From Fasciola hepatica (taxonomy: Eukaryota > Platyhelminthes > Trematoda > Plagiorchiida > Fasciolidae): a DNA stretch of 64,000 nucleotides. Every line of letters begins with the position of its first letter. Positions within the stretch are counted from its first letter, which is position 1. A program made the position numbers and the translations under genes. The notes beneath the pieces are model-generated. The model saw nothing but the letters and a program-made list of their open reading frames with translations, was not told the origin of the DNA and did no database searches. Below, piece after piece: positions 1-13,266 of this stretch. The DNA lies in assembly GCA_948099385.1 (NCBI GenBank), contig CANUEZ040000013.1, forward strand, positions 1,329,001-1,393,000. The letters are read 5' to 3'.

Positions 1-2185
1 CACACAGATGATAGCAATTCCTCTTAGACCTCAAGTAACCCCGCGATAAGTGACAATGATAATAGGAATAAGTGAAACCGACGCCCAATCCCTCCACCCA
101 CAGCACACCTAAACGATGCACATGCTCGCATGAACACACATACACACACGCAGAAAGGAACTTCCGTTGGCTTGCAACGACTACCTTAGAATCATATGAT
201 TGAAAACTTGCCCTGAAAAAGGTTACCCGCGGTAACCGAAAAGTGGGTTAATTAAAATTTCAACCGACAAAGCTGTTTTTAACAATAAAATATTTTTAAA
301 AACTACAACACAGGGCGCATCGATTCTCCGATACACTGTTAACCCCGTTCGGTCCTGATGTACTCAAAATATCTTCCGTCTGCTGTCAGAATTACCACCA
401 AAGTTTTCATTCACACGGTAAACAAACGGGAGGGTGGGTACTGCGAGCAATTCGTTGCTAAACGAAATGCATCGTTCGAGTTCCGAGTCTTCCAAAGGTT
501 GTGCGGTACCTTCGCTGGCATCAAGCTTGCTACTTCGTTCAACCCATCACAATGGCATGAGACTCAACTTCCACATTCAGCATTTACTACCTAATACTAG
601 TGAAAGTGAATCGGCAAACAGGGTACATTACCATTATTAGAATTTTTGCTTATCATGGGACCTTCTGTCAAGTAGTTGGTCATGAATTGGAGTGAAAAAT
701 CAGGTTGAAGTTCCATCAACAAAAAATGGAACATTAACGAAAACCATCCCGTTGAAGTTGAAATCCCACTCCACTAGGGAACGTGGCCAGTTATTCTGTT
801 CACTTTCGTGCATATAGTTAAAAATATGAAGGTGTCATAGTGAAGGAAGTATCAAAACATGAGTGACACCAAGGTGTACGAATTGGAGCTTTGGCTAATG
901 GTTGATGTTTCGTTTCACAATCAATCGACAGTGACCAGAAAGTAAACAGTAGATTGGTGAACCAGACCCGAGCAGCGAGTGTATATACTACTTAGTAAGT
1001 AGTTGATCGTTGAAAACGGAACTGTGGACAGTAGCGTATTATCAATGTTCCTATGTTCAAGAGACTAAAGGCAATGAAATGAAAAACACTAGACAAACCA
1101 TATAACTGTCCTTTTATTGGATATTGACTGTCTTCAAGAGAATAGGAAATTGACTTTGCAAATAAGCATGTTTGTAATTTCTTATTTGTTTTATAAATAT
1201 CAAAACAAGCCCCAGTGGGCGCACGCGGTGTTACCTGTCTTGCGGGTTACAATACGGGCAATCTCACTTGGTGGGAGGCACTTGGTATCTCCAAAAGTCT
1301 GCCATTCGTATTGCGTGCTATCTCAATTAAGGGGGTGACATCCGAGTCTCCTAACAGGTTTACGTTTACCGTCTGAGCATTCAGAGAGTGGACGGATGAC
1401 GGATTTGGCCGGAAGAGGACTAGATTTGTGCTTGGGTCAACACACTACCATGTCTAGCTAATTGGGCGGACTTCCATTTATCTGATGGTCGGTCACCCAC
1501 AACGGTTGCCGTTGGTACCGATGCTTTTAGATAAGCTGGTTCTTCGTGTAAGTCTCCAGAGAATTTGAAAAGCATAACAGTCAAAAAGGTCTTGGTGGGT
1601 AGAAAGTTTTCTATGTTCACCGAGATTAAAAAATGTCGGAAATATGCTTGTTGGTATGACACCGGTATTCCATTGGGGATAATATTGCCGCCGTGAAACC
1701 AGTCGGTTTTTCATTAGTAGCAATGTTTTGATTGAGTTTAACGAAGATTTATCTTAGAAGTGTTCGCCAAGATAAATGTGTACTGCTGTTAAATACGCAT
1801 AGTGAAAACAGCCGTTATTCAACCATAGCATTATGGAATACTCCAGTGACAGTCAATTGACTTAGTCATTACTTTTTCCTACAGTAAGTAAATTGGGAAA
1901 TAGATACCATTGAACCCCCCCCCCATATTTCGTTCCACAAAAACTGGACGATGTGAATGATGAGTAACTAAATAGAGGAAACCTTCTGTTCACCGGAATC
2001 CATTTAATTTTCGTTGGTTACTAAAGAACTCAAAGGACTCGAAATGACAATGAACTTGTATTTTGTATGAGAACGACAATAGGATAACGACTTTCTTATG
2101 TGGAAGATCTTACGTAGGTAATTATAGACTATTTCAAAAAGTATCCCAAAGGAAATGAATTATAAATAAATAAATACTCTTTTTA
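1..2185. other. No gene recognised
   Basis: Only short open frames of 60-80 codons occur on either strand, none with recognisable motifs or good splice context. A C-run at about 1915-1924 and a generally AT-rich composition are the only visible structure. Confidence 0.6.
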
Positions 2186-2345
2186 CTTCCTTTTTCATTT
2201 ATTATGCAACAATGTCCAACAGTTCAGGAAGGGGGGCCGCGGCCGATGGAAGGCTGCCAACTGGGAAAGTGACTGGTGGTGGCTGGAGTCGAACTTGAAT
2301 AGTTTTTGTCCAAAGTCCACGATGGTAACCGCCTAACCACCGCTG
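2186..2345 (-). repeat. tRNA-like SINE copy 1
   Basis: Read on the minus strand the right end carries an A-box-like TGGTTAGGCGG and, about 45 bases on, a near-perfect B box AGTTCGACTCC, as in tRNA-derived SINE heads. The rest of the unit (an AT-rich stretch, then GCAACAATGTCCAAC and a GC-rich block) recurs at 59388-59548 in the same orientation. Immediately right of it, 2358-2440 contains a stretch (aacctcaggtcatccga) shared with the SINE inside the Tc1-like locus near 41445. Confidence 0.5.
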
Positions 2346-2708
2346 CTTGGCTTTTCTTTGGACTCCATCTTTTAAGCACGAACCTCAGGTCATCCGACGT
2401 GCTACTCTGCAGCCTTTGTTATCTTGTTAATTTGGTCTGCGTAGTTCAGGGTGGCACTGATTTCAATGCACCCCGTATCGTGGAAACTCACTGCCTTCTC
2501 GTGATGGAGGTGTTTCCACCGAAGTAAAAGGTCGACGGCGAAAAGCTGGCGCTCTCCTTCGGGTTGACTGACCAATAGTTAGTCTAGGGGAGCTGGCCAA
2601 ACCCCGATTCCAAAGCAACCACGGGTGAGGCGTACAACAGTATGCCCACCGGCATCCGTGGCGGAGGGGTCTACTCGGCACCCAGGATGTCTGGTTCCAT
2701 CTGAAGGG

Positions 2709-3095
2709 CGGTCGTCATCGTACAGCATTAAACGGTGGGGTAACCCCCAATGACCACTACCTTTCTCACCAAGTTGCACGTAGAACCATAAAATGTGAGC
2801 TAATAAGATGGATGGGGATTGGAGCTACAGGGGGGGGGGAAGGAAAGAATGCCCTAATAGTCAACAAACAGAATACATAGTCTAACTGTACAAACACACA
2901 TTGATCAATCATTTTGATTAGACAGAAAGTGATAACACGATCGCCACTGTTCGCTGTTCGCTGCCATATCCTTAAGTGTCTCTAAACAACTGGTTGAGGG
3001 ATCTTTTGGACCCCAACCACGAAGGCGTGAGAAGCCTAATTTTCTTAAGTTCACTGTACATTTTCTCATTCCTCGTTGCCAAGTCATTTTCTTTT
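2709..3095 (-). mobile_element. RTE-type retrotransposon, 3' end fragment (subfamily alpha)
   Basis: The left edge has the 3' terminal sequence tcatcgtacagc-ttaaac shared with copies A, B and C, and the 3' UTR can be followed for about 200 bases. Upstream on the minus strand the C-terminal end of the RTE protein is readable: MTWQRGMRK, then RGWGPKDPSTS and LETLKDMAANSEQWRSC. The homology stops near 3095, so more than 3 kb of the 5' part is missing. It retains ancestral bases at several places where B and C share changes, which helps to polarise those changes. Confidence 0.75.
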
Positions 3096-3987
3096 CAGCA
3101 AGAACAGCTTTGGCTAGTGTTAGCATAAGAGTTCGTAAATGGAACGAATCTCGTAGGTGACCAAATTTGTTCCATCTTTCATCCATGAAAAAGGTGTCTG
3201 TATTTTCGGGGATTCTGTTTTGCAGTCAGATATACAGCTGTGCAGCTTTCATGAATGACCACACTATAATGATCCCATAAGATAGTCCAACTCACCTACT
3301 GCCAACACCCGAAGAGCTTGAACAGCAAAATTATATCCAAATCCGTAGTCCAAAAGATACTGGAGTGCTGTCATTAAAGACTGATATACAGAAGTCACGC
3401 TGCGTCCAAAATCTGTCCGGTCAACTACACAGTAAAATCCCAGAATTAGATGATGACGCATGTTTTAACATCTATACCAGTGCAAGATGGGCTTTCAATC
3501 CCCTCAAGTGCACGAGTTCTGAATATAGTTTTCCATACTGCAATAAAGCTCTACCCTATAGACAAGGAGGAACTGTTGAATGCATGCTCATATAATTCAT
3601 TCTGGTCCATTGCGACCGGCATTTGGGTGCAAATTACGGAAATCCTAACTCAGATAATTCCATTGTACCGTATATCCATCCCCTCACAAAGAGCTCTGCA
3701 TGCACGGGCCTGCTGCTTCATCCTTGTCAAGAATCATCAAAAACGCCAATAACGTTTATCATACCCATAGCATTGACCCGCAAAGTGCAATGTTACAGCG
3801 ATTGAACTGAAATTACTAAACTTGCTATCAAAGTCGCTTGACAATTTATTCTACTGTTATAGAGAGAAAATAGATCCGTGATTCTCTCTTGTAATCACTC
3901 AACATGGCGATGAGCTCTAACAAAAAATCACTCTTCGTGATTGCTATATTCAGCTTTCAGTCTAAGGCTTTTCATCATCATTTAAAG
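3096..3987. other. No identified gene; one weak exon candidate
   Basis: The minus strand of 3295-3430 reads as an open, protein-like segment containing FGRSVTSVYQSLMTALQYL and ending at a good donor gtgagt. I do not recognise the family, and no partner exons were found nearby. The remainder shows only short unrelated open frames. Confidence 0.3.
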
Positions 3988-4080
3988 TGACATCACCACC
4001 GCACACTAGTACCGTCGCCTAGGCTATTGATAAGGCGTTTGCGAACTCAACGCCAAACTCAGTGATGACGGGCTTATGAA
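3988..4080 (+). repeat. Single half copy of the foldback repeat
   Basis: This stretch aligns over about 90 bases with the right arm of the hairpin insertion at 41902-42103, including the core gcgtttgcga-ct-aacgcca and the end gaaat. The inverted partner is absent here. It is diverged, with a mismatch roughly every fifth base. Confidence 0.5.
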
Positions 4081-5259
4081 ATCCATCAACTTGAGCTGTT
4101 TCAGTTTTGTGGCTAGTGAAAGACGACAAGATACTGCGCAACAAGAACAGGAGGCTGACGTGGTAGGATATTTGATGAAGGTAGGAGTAGTTAGGCATTA
4201 TTATAACAATGATGACAATTGACGGTTTGCCCGAATCTTGCGTCACTTTTACCAGTTTGCAATAACTTAACGCGCTTCTCAAAAACGGTCAAGAGTAAAG
4301 TTTGTGTTTGAAAATTAATCACTGTCAGGTCACTCTACCGTCACTTAGATTCCAACAAAAATGTCATCCAACAAGCAGAAGTCGAGATAGGGTAATGCTT
4401 GTCGGACTATTTAACCATCAGGATTGCTCACTGTTCGCAAATAACAAACAAGTTCCTCTCTATCGTCTCGTTCTAAGAAGAGCTTCTTGGTGGCGCTGAC
4501 CCAATCTTGTGAGCTGTTTCACTCCCCTCTAAGTTGGAAGTAATGTCTAATAGTACAACTTATTGACCCGTCACCTCTTCTGGACTATAACACGAAAAGA
4601 GCAGGATAGAATATCTAAAATATGGAACGATGGAACCGAGAAGGTGGGAAAGTGTGGAGATTTCACTCAATCTGTCTGGGTTGATCGGTCGTCAGTGAGT
4701 ACTGATGAAGCGACAGCAAAGGAAATAGTAGTTACGATCTAACTAAAATGCATGCAGTCAGCAGCTCGTGCAAGCTATCAATCTGAACGGAGAACCATGC
4801 ATGCAGTACAGAAACACAGCTTATAGACCATCCGGTTCATTCTGAGGGCTAAGTTGAAATCAGAGGAGCAGATCGATGGTTTGATCAGCAAAAGGAAAGT
4901 CATCAGCTGTCCAGTATCAAATATAAAAGTGGCTCCAGCCAAGAGGATTAATAGACAAGTCGGGCGCCAACCACTGTCTGAAGCGACTGAAGTCGAGTCA
5001 GGGAATTGTAGAACAACCAGAACAACCAGTCAGAGGAGACCGTTATAAATATCAGGGGGGGGGGGGGGGGCAACACGTCTTTGAGCAGGGATTTGTTTAT
5101 GATCACCGCCCATCTTCTATACATTGTCCGTTTTGCGTTAATAAACCATGATGGTTCCAGGGCGAAAGAATCTCCCTACTGGGGCCAGTGGGACAGATCA
5201 AAGCCAATTTCGAAACTTTTTGAGGTGAAAATATCTCCGTACAACCTAAAACATTAACA
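4081..5259. other. No gene recognised; G16 homopolymer at 5055-5070
   Basis: Short open frames only. The run of 16 G residues at 5055-5070 is a clear homopolymer tract. No element or coding segment is recognised. Confidence 0.55.
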
Positions 5260-5660
5260 AAATTCACGTCTCTTCTTGATAGGGTTTAAAGGTGACATTA
5301 ATATCGAAAGGTGTTTTGATCCGTCCAGTTCTGTTGTTCAGTTTTGTAATAAGTGGGGACAAGAATTAAACAAAATTGATGCCGACTGCAGATTTCTTGG
5401 GATCTCACTAAGCTTTCAATGTTCTAGCGATTACGTCTTTCACTTTAACCAGTGAACTTTTCTAATGTCCGAAATTTGCGCGGAACTCAACTGAACGAAC
5501 ACGTTTCAACTAAGCTCACTCTCCGTGGTGATAAGTTAATCCCGACTTCTATCACTGTCCACTCACGCTATACTGATCTCCCAGTTGATCGGACCAAAGC
5601 CTTCCATGTCGTTCGAGTTTCATACGGTTTGCCGAGGTTGTGTGCCATACTGAATTGACC
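5260..5660 (+). pseudogene. Possible decayed LINE reverse transcriptase segment (CR1-like)
   Basis: In interrupted frames the plus strand gives KGDINIERCFDP, then VQFCNKWGQELN, resembling the region just after the YADD motif of CR1-group reverse transcriptases, where a helix is followed by a Trp and a hydrophobic pattern. Several stops and frame changes interrupt it. The catalytic motif itself was not found, so this is a tentative call. Confidence 0.3.
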
Positions 5661-8600
5661 ACCATGGCCTGTTTATTCATAATGGACGATTTCATGTCCG
5701 TTTAATTACCATTGACTGTTCACTCGATTTGCGTAGAAAGCTATAACCCATTACTTAGGGGTTTAAAAAGCATCTTCGAGTGTATAATTTGTAAAATCCG
5801 GAGTCGTTCACCGATTTCTTAAGCTGACAGAACAACGTAATTTTTCTCGAGAGGATTCAGAAGAACTCGAAATCTAACTACTGCCACTATTTTCAGTAGT
5901 AATATCAGAAATTAGAAGCTTCAGGGCAGTAACCGTTGCCAAAGAAAGCAGTATTCTGACACTCGTTGAGTTGTCATTTTTACCAGTAAACCAAATTATA
6001 CACTGTCATGTTGTTCTTTCGCGATCAGTAACTATAATCAAAATGGCGGCATCTGTTGTGTAATCCAAAACCAAAGATATTGGCGCTTTGTGAAGTGATG
6101 CACATCACGATGCTTTTGTCGTCACGCCGAGCACAAAACTATTTAACACAAGATAGTGGCCTACCTACGGACTAACACTACAGACTTCCCTATCCCCCAC
6201 CGACTACAGTGTAAGAGCCTTGTTGTCCTTCCCGACTCTACCATATATATATATATATATATACATGCTGACGATGAAAAAATTAACCCTATCATCTCGT
6301 TATGTCTTCTTTCTATTCTGATCAGTCTGAAACAGAAGGATAGATCAGTACGCGAAACAGAATGTCTCTTTGATGGACTTATTTGAACACGTGGAGGAAT
6401 GAGCCGAAGGAGCGGCGTTATGGGTCATATCAGCAGATGCTGCTTTTTATCCTGTTATTGACGTAGGGTTGACTGCTGACCAAAAACAACACCTGAAGTG
6501 GCTTTAATGTGTGTCACCTTGTGGAAGCTTTCTTTGGAAAAACATCAGATTCGACTAGGTGCAGCTCCATCTGGCTGTCATCCGGCTAGCCAAACTGATG
6601 ACCTTATCGAAGGTTAACAATCGATTGCCTTTACTTCTCCAGAACGAATACTATACAGAGAAAACTGGCAAGCGATTAATTGCCTAGTCTACCTCATCCG
6701 TCATAGCACAGCCGACTAAAATTCGCTATGTTAAAAAGTAGATACAGTGTATGGAACGGTCATTTTAGACCCCTGATAACGACTGCAAAAGTTTGTGATG
6801 CACTCCCATGTAAGGCAAAGTTCCTACGAGGAACTAATGAATGGTCTACAAGCATTTCGTTAACTACATATACAGGGCATACTTAAACCAGAGAACTATC
6901 TCGAGTACAGGGAAAATTATATTTTTCAACTCTCCATATTGCGTTGCATCAAATAGAATTTAGAAGCTAACTAAATGAAATCATGTCCAGTGCTTGATAG
7001 GTGCTTATTTTTTTCGTGCAGATGAATTGGACGGCAGTATTAGGTGATACAGGGTGTTGCCATTTTGTAATGATTCATTGTATAAAGGAAAGTATTGAAC
7101 CCAAGAGTAACCCCGTACTTCGACTGATGCTGGTTATGGCTTAGGGAACAATCAAGACAGAATGAAAGGCGGGTGGTTTTTCGAGGCAGCAATTGATGAA
7201 TTCTATTTTGTTTCCAGATTCCTGAAGAGGTTGCTTCATTGGTCCAAGTAAGTCTGGTAAATCCAGTAAAGGTTTTATGCAAAATGAAATCAGCGCAATA
7301 ACTCACGTGACCGCCGGCGAGGAAGTCGGCCAGAGTGACCTTCTATTCAGTTTTGTATGAAAAATAACTCTGGAAATGACGGGGGAGAAATCGTTACCTC
7401 TGGTGATAATTTAGCATACTGCATCCATTTGGTATAAAGTGCACTGCACTGCACACCGGAGAGCGAGTTCAAAAGAGGCAAACTTTAACTGGCACAGAAG
7501 TTCCATTTTACAATGTATCTGAGCTAAATCACGAGAAGTGTGGCAGGCACTTTCGTCGAACCAGTAGTATCATCAGCTTCACACAGCTGTTTATATAGAT
7601 GACACGCAAACAAATATTAATTGGAACAGCTTGATTTCTTATGATTTGATTTCAGTAGAAGCTATCCTTTTTTTATTCCGTATTAATCCGGCCTAATTAA
7701 AAACTGTCGTCAAAACGACATGCCGTGTTCGTTTCGTAGGTGCAGAACTTCCACTCATCAAGTAAGAGAAATTGGTGCAAAAGGCCGGGAAATTTCCTGT
7801 TCACATGGAATATGGCTCGTCTATTATTTGATAGAAGCATTCTGTTTATTTCTGGAAGTGTTGCATCTACCTCTGTCTAGCGCATTCGCTTTTTGTGTTG
7901 CCCCATCGATTCTGTAGGCTCCTGTACATTTCCGACTCTTTCCGTGATCTTCAACATCCTTTGGTGCAATACTCCTTTGTTGTGCCAACGTTTTAATGTG
8001 AAACAACCACACACACTTTTTTCGAAAGCCTCCACCGCGCAATACAAGGGTTGCCAGTCAGTCTTTCTTTCTGGCACAGTCTCACCTTAGTTAGAGTGTC
8101 TTGAAATTATATGAGGCAGGTCCAACTGTGAGAAATAAACCATTTTAGATGCTCCAACTTCTTCGCTTGGCACTCATCTCAACGCCATCCTGATCGGTTC
8201 GACGAAATGTTGTCAGACTGAACTGGACTGAAAGTATTGGCGGACATTGGTTCTTTAGCGCTCACATCTCGATTACAAGAAAGGTGGACAACTGTGAGTT
8301 GGCGTCATACCTTTTGTTTCATTTTAATTTCTAATGTACATACCCTTTTGGCCTCTCATCTCAACACGCTCCTCCGCCTATCCCAGTTTGCCAGCATCGT
8401 CTCCGGTAGTGGTGACATTAACTTGGTATACCGTATAAACTCATTAGTACTCTGCAATTCTGGTACCGTGTTTTTCCCATTGAGCCTCGAATTTATCGAG
8501 AATGTCAACCCCGTAACCTAGTTGATGGGTGTTCAGAATCTGATGCTGAGGCTTGCTTTCATCTTCTCCTCAGGCCAGAATGGTTCATGGGCCCCAAAAT

Positions 8601-9156
8601 CACAGCATATTTGATATGAAACCATGTCAGATACGGATCAGCATCCTATGCAGTGGCCAAATATTCGTCTCTGGTTGTACAGAGACCGAACTGACTTGAA
8701 CTATTCTGAGCACGTTTGTGCTCCAAATTCTTGGAAATTGTTTCCCCCTCTTTGAGCGCACCGGTGATCTATGTTCTAGATGAGGTATTATATAGGAGAA
8801 CCTCTGTCTGAAACTCCCTTTATTAGTACTATATTGGTGATTATGCTTGGCAAAAAGTCCATGCATAGATAGACGAATGCACATATTTTGGAAAACCACA
8901 GCGTACAATTTTGGATATGATCGGGGATTTATTGTCAATTGTTCAAATGATACCAAGTTTCATCGCTCAGTCAGATTAGCTAGTCCCAGTCCAGTTCTAC
9001 TCTGCATTGTTTCACGTGCTAGACTTTACAACCATTTTCAATGGGTCACTAACATGGTAACGGATTGACTATTTCCTCACTTGCCATCGACTTGCATCAC
9101 ATCTTATTCGTCTGAGAACACCGTTGCACGTTGCAAAGTTCGACCAATAAATATGG
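5661..9156. other. No gene recognised; short (AT)n at 6243-6263
   Basis: No open frame exceeds about 110 codons and none has recognisable motifs. A 21-bp (AT)n run occurs at 6243-6263. Confidence 0.6.
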
Positions 9157-9259
9157 GATCACCTCAGTTAGATCGAAATCCTGGCCTACTGCCGAATCCC
9201 AGTTTGTACAACTGATACTACTCTCAGTAGCCCAAAATATGCGATAGACATTACTGTTT

Positions 9260-9299
<40 letters not shown>

Positions 9300-9361
9300 G
9301 CACCAGCAGTATAGACTGGAATTCAACCGTATATCAGGATTTCGACCGAACTGAGGTGACC
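9157..9361. mobile_element. MITE-like palindromic repeat, copy 1, with (GA)n core
   Basis: Ends form inverted repeats of about 46 bases. The left end reads atcacctcagttagatcgaaatcctg and the right end reads caggatttcgaccgaactgaggtgac; the inner parts of the arms are also complementary. The centre holds a (GA)n run at 9263-9297. A second copy of the same unit lies at 31038-31217. There is no coding capacity, as expected for a non-autonomous foldback or MITE element. The superfamily cannot be set from the ends. Confidence 0.6.
9263..9297. repeat. (GA)n microsatellite inside MITE-like copy 1
   Basis: A 35-bp pure (GA)n run at the centre of the palindromic repeat. Confidence 0.95.
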
Positions 9362-11210
9362 TCGAATTTTTTGAACAGACTGCACAGTCTGAGTGATCCC
9401 GATTTTCGCGTAATTGTCTGAACACGTAGCAGGCTCGTCAGAAATGATCGATTCCGCCTCTTATATGACCTCGTTTTTATTAAATTTGGTTAATTGCTGG
9501 TCGTATTTGTTTCATTAGTTCTGTTATGACCACCTTTCCTAAAGAAGCTTCATGCTTTTTGTCTCCCGAAAAGTGCTACGGCGTCGTGTTTCCAGTCAGC
9601 TGTTTTAGGGAGAATGGTAATCCAGTTTTTTAAATTCAATTACCAGTGCGGCAATTTTTATCAGCAGCCAAGAAAACCCATTCACCGGTCATTCATAGAT
9701 ATGCTTATTCAATTGTAGTGTATTATATGGATTGAACTGGATGGCGTTTAACAGATGAGTTGCAACTATAAACTTATCAAGCTTTTTGGAATTTAGTAAC
9801 CGATATGGTTGAAAAAACAGAAAGAGTTTCTTCTCTAACCTACAAACACAGGAGATTGCATGCTTACGTAAAAGTGCATTGTTGTCAGAAGGAATAAGCC
9901 CTGGGCGAGTGTGAAGCAGTACAAAGTCATGTGATAATACTGCCTCAATAAATCATTGGCGTTTTTCTGCTTTAGTAGCGTATGGACTTATAGAAGGAAA
10001 ATCTACTGCACCAGGAGCATGTTTCAGGCTTTGGCTTTCAGGTCTATTGGTAAATGAATCACTGCTTACGCTGTTGTCCCCCTTCACCCACCTCTAAGTA
10101 CGCATTTGGCCGTATGCCATCTCTGCGCTTCTGTTTTCGTTCAGGTCCAGAATTGTAGTCAGATGTTCCTTATTTTTGGTCAAAAACAGGTAACACTGAA
10201 GCACCACTAATTCCCTGCGAATGTCGGTAGTTAATCGGGATTAAGGTATTTGTGCCTTTCTAAAAAAGGTTCCTTCGCAAACACGGGTCATTTTTATAAA
10301 TTAATTCGCTAGACAGACACTGGGGTATCGATTTTATGTACTCCTTAGTTGATCAGAATCTCGGTGTTTTCGGAAAAAAAGATGAAATTTTCATCATATG
10401 AAACGGAAACATGCACAAATTCTGACTGGGCCGTGGGGGTCAATCGATTGTTTACAAACTCAGTCTCTAAGGTTTAAGATGAACAGCTTGCAGAACACCG
10501 TGAGCTACGAGTATGGGTATGAGAACGATCTGCCATTAACTCGAATTGATTCCATTTAAGTGCACAAGAATCAGGAGCAGCGACCTGGAATAGCGCAGTC
10601 GAATTTCCAGTCGCCACGGGACAGAGGCTTCCAAAACTCATTGCTTTCCCGGAGGCATGCGCATAGTCTCAGTCTGGCTTAAAGTTATAAATCATCAAAT
10701 ACGATGTAGATCGTCCTAGACGGTTGACTAAAAGATGCACTAGCAACGATTAGTTGGTTGTCCCATTCGAGAATGCGTTAATCGAATTTCACTCAAACGT
10801 AATCATACAAATCAAGCACAGATATTTGAACATTTTTCTCTCGGTTGATTGAAAAGCTCATTGTTATACAACCAGCGCCTGGTAAGTAAACTGTTTTCCT
10901 GAGTACTTTTCCATCGGACATCAAACCAACTGGGGTGTAGGGATTAAAGTTGTCCGGCTTTTTTAAGGGAAATGGTGTACCTGTTGGATCTTTCACCGCC
11001 GTTCACTCGTCAATGCACACACCCCGACCACTCAAAAAACCGTTGAGAATCAGTCCGGATAGACTGGTGGTTAGGTATTTGACTCAGAATGGTTCATTCC
11101 AAATTCTAACCACAATGGGGGCTTGGTGGTTGTTCACTACAGAAGATTCCAACCAAAACGGCAATATATAGTGTTTCCGTCATTTTAAACGACGAGTTGA
11201 GCATTGATGC

Positions 11211-11260
<50 letters not shown>

Positions 11261-12390
11261 AAATGTGAAACTGACCGGAAGCTAGAATGGCCAAGGACAA
11301 AAGGCAGATCAATCATTTTAGATCTTGTTCACTTGAATGCAGTACTTTCATGGTTTACAACGGCCAGCCTTGGTAAAGTGATGCATGAAATGCCACGTAA
11401 CTTTTAGAAATTCTTTAGGGAAGGTCGGAAGGTTTTGTTACCTACTACAGTGGAATAAAAAATGAGATAATACTGCGCTAATTGGTGTTGAAACATTTAG
11501 TGGACAAGTTAGAATCGGCTTTTCATTTGATCCGAAGGTCAGGTGATCTCCCCGCACCTGTGTGCTGGACATCTTGACTATAAGCAAAGAAAAAATAACT
11601 TCGTTCAGAATCTACACGGATTTCGATCATCCACGATTCGAGACAAAACCACTCGCTGGGAGCTGGAAACAAACTGCGACCATCGTGAATCATATTATGT
11701 GAAATCGATCAACATTTAGGTTTACTGCCAATGACGGCAGCTTTTGATGTGTTAAGGATAAACATTTCGATGAATTGTAAGCGTGAATTCCGAATCAGTT
11801 CGACCATTCCACCAGTTATTGGGAACTCCCTGATGCGCTCAAAAAGACCGTCGCTTTCCGGATCCGGAGGAACTGTTCTAATCCTCATGATGCCTAAAAT
11901 GTATCAATTCCCAAAGGAATTTACTGGAGAAATTAGCATCCTGATGGGAAAATCGTGATACATCATGAATTCCGTTCCAGAAAAACTATCAGCCGTCACC
12001 CATGAGTCTCAGATATGAAGTGGTCACAATTTACACCACTTTGTGGAATGATCTAACAAAATGAAAGATGAGTATTTCCTCGTGACTTATATCCACTAGC
12101 TCACTATGTACCCAGAACTCTACTGCTTGAAGAGTTGGGACCCTGCGAATCGAAAGTTCAGATTGATCGCACCTGTTAAATTAGTATCGAAACCCCGAGA
12201 TATCATACACCCTTGGGTTCACCAGAATCGGCAGCCAGCTTGATTCCCCGATTGTCTAGTTCGCCTTGTCCAAGTTCCTCGGCAGGATATTCAAAACAGT
12301 AATAGGAATGATGACTCAATGGAGCTGATCAACTCATGTTATCATAAATAAGACCTTGTCAGCACTAGTGACTGAGATTACGGCGGCAAT
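9362..12390. other. No gene recognised; (AT)n at 11214-11257
   Basis: A protein-like minus-strand open frame at 10793-10996 (containing GTPFPLKKPDNFNPYTPVG) is unidentified and lacks a convincing splice context. A 44-bp (AT)n tract lies at 11214-11257. Nothing else is recognised. Confidence 0.5.
11214..11257. repeat. (AT)n microsatellite, 44 bp
   Basis: A pure (AT)n tract with no recognised mobile element directly beside it. Confidence 0.95.
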
Positions 12391-13266
12391 CATCATAATC
12401 TTCGTACAGCGTTAAACAGTAGGGCAAGCCCCACTGACCACTGCCTTTCTCACCATGCTGCACGCTGAATTAGGAATTATGAATATACAAGATGGAAAGG
12501 GACTGGACCTACATGGGTGGTAAAAGGAAAGAATGCCCTGACAGACAACACACGGAATACACAGTCTATCTGCACAAACCCACATCGATCAGTCATTCTG
12601 ATTCGATAGAAAGTGATAACACGATCGCCACTGTTCGCAGTTTGCTGCCATATCCTTCAGTGTCTCCAGGCAACTGGTAGACGGATCTTTTGGACCCAAA
12701 CCATGAAGAAGTGAAGCACCTACTTTTCCTAAGTCTGTCGTACATTTCCTCATTCCTCGCTGCTACGTCATTTGTTGACCTCCACGTGGTCTCTTCCACT
12801 CCCTAGGAGGTACAGAGAATTCGACACGGTACGGTAGACGTGTGTTTGCCAAACGTAACACGTGCCCCAACCGACGAAGTCTACTAAGCTGGATACGCTG
12901 TGACAGGACATTATCCGACTTAATACCATTTACAACTTCAGTGAAATATCAGATCGACGCCACAAGTGCTTCAGTCCAGCGTACGCAGCTCGAGCTTTGG
13001 ATATACGCGTGCTCACCTCTACTACTGAGCTTTCATCCGTCGTCACGCTGCTGTCGAGGTAGGTGAAGTGGTCGACAACTCACAGCACCTCCCCATCAAG
13101 CATCAAACTAGGAATCGTTGACGTCCAGTCTTGTAACATCACCTTACACTTTGAAGGTGCAAAGCGCATGCCGAGTGGAGCTACAGCTCTTGAGAGTCTA
13201 TCTAATGCATGTTGAGCATGTTCCGTGCATTCGAACAAGCAGACAAGGTCGTCTGTGTAATCTAGG

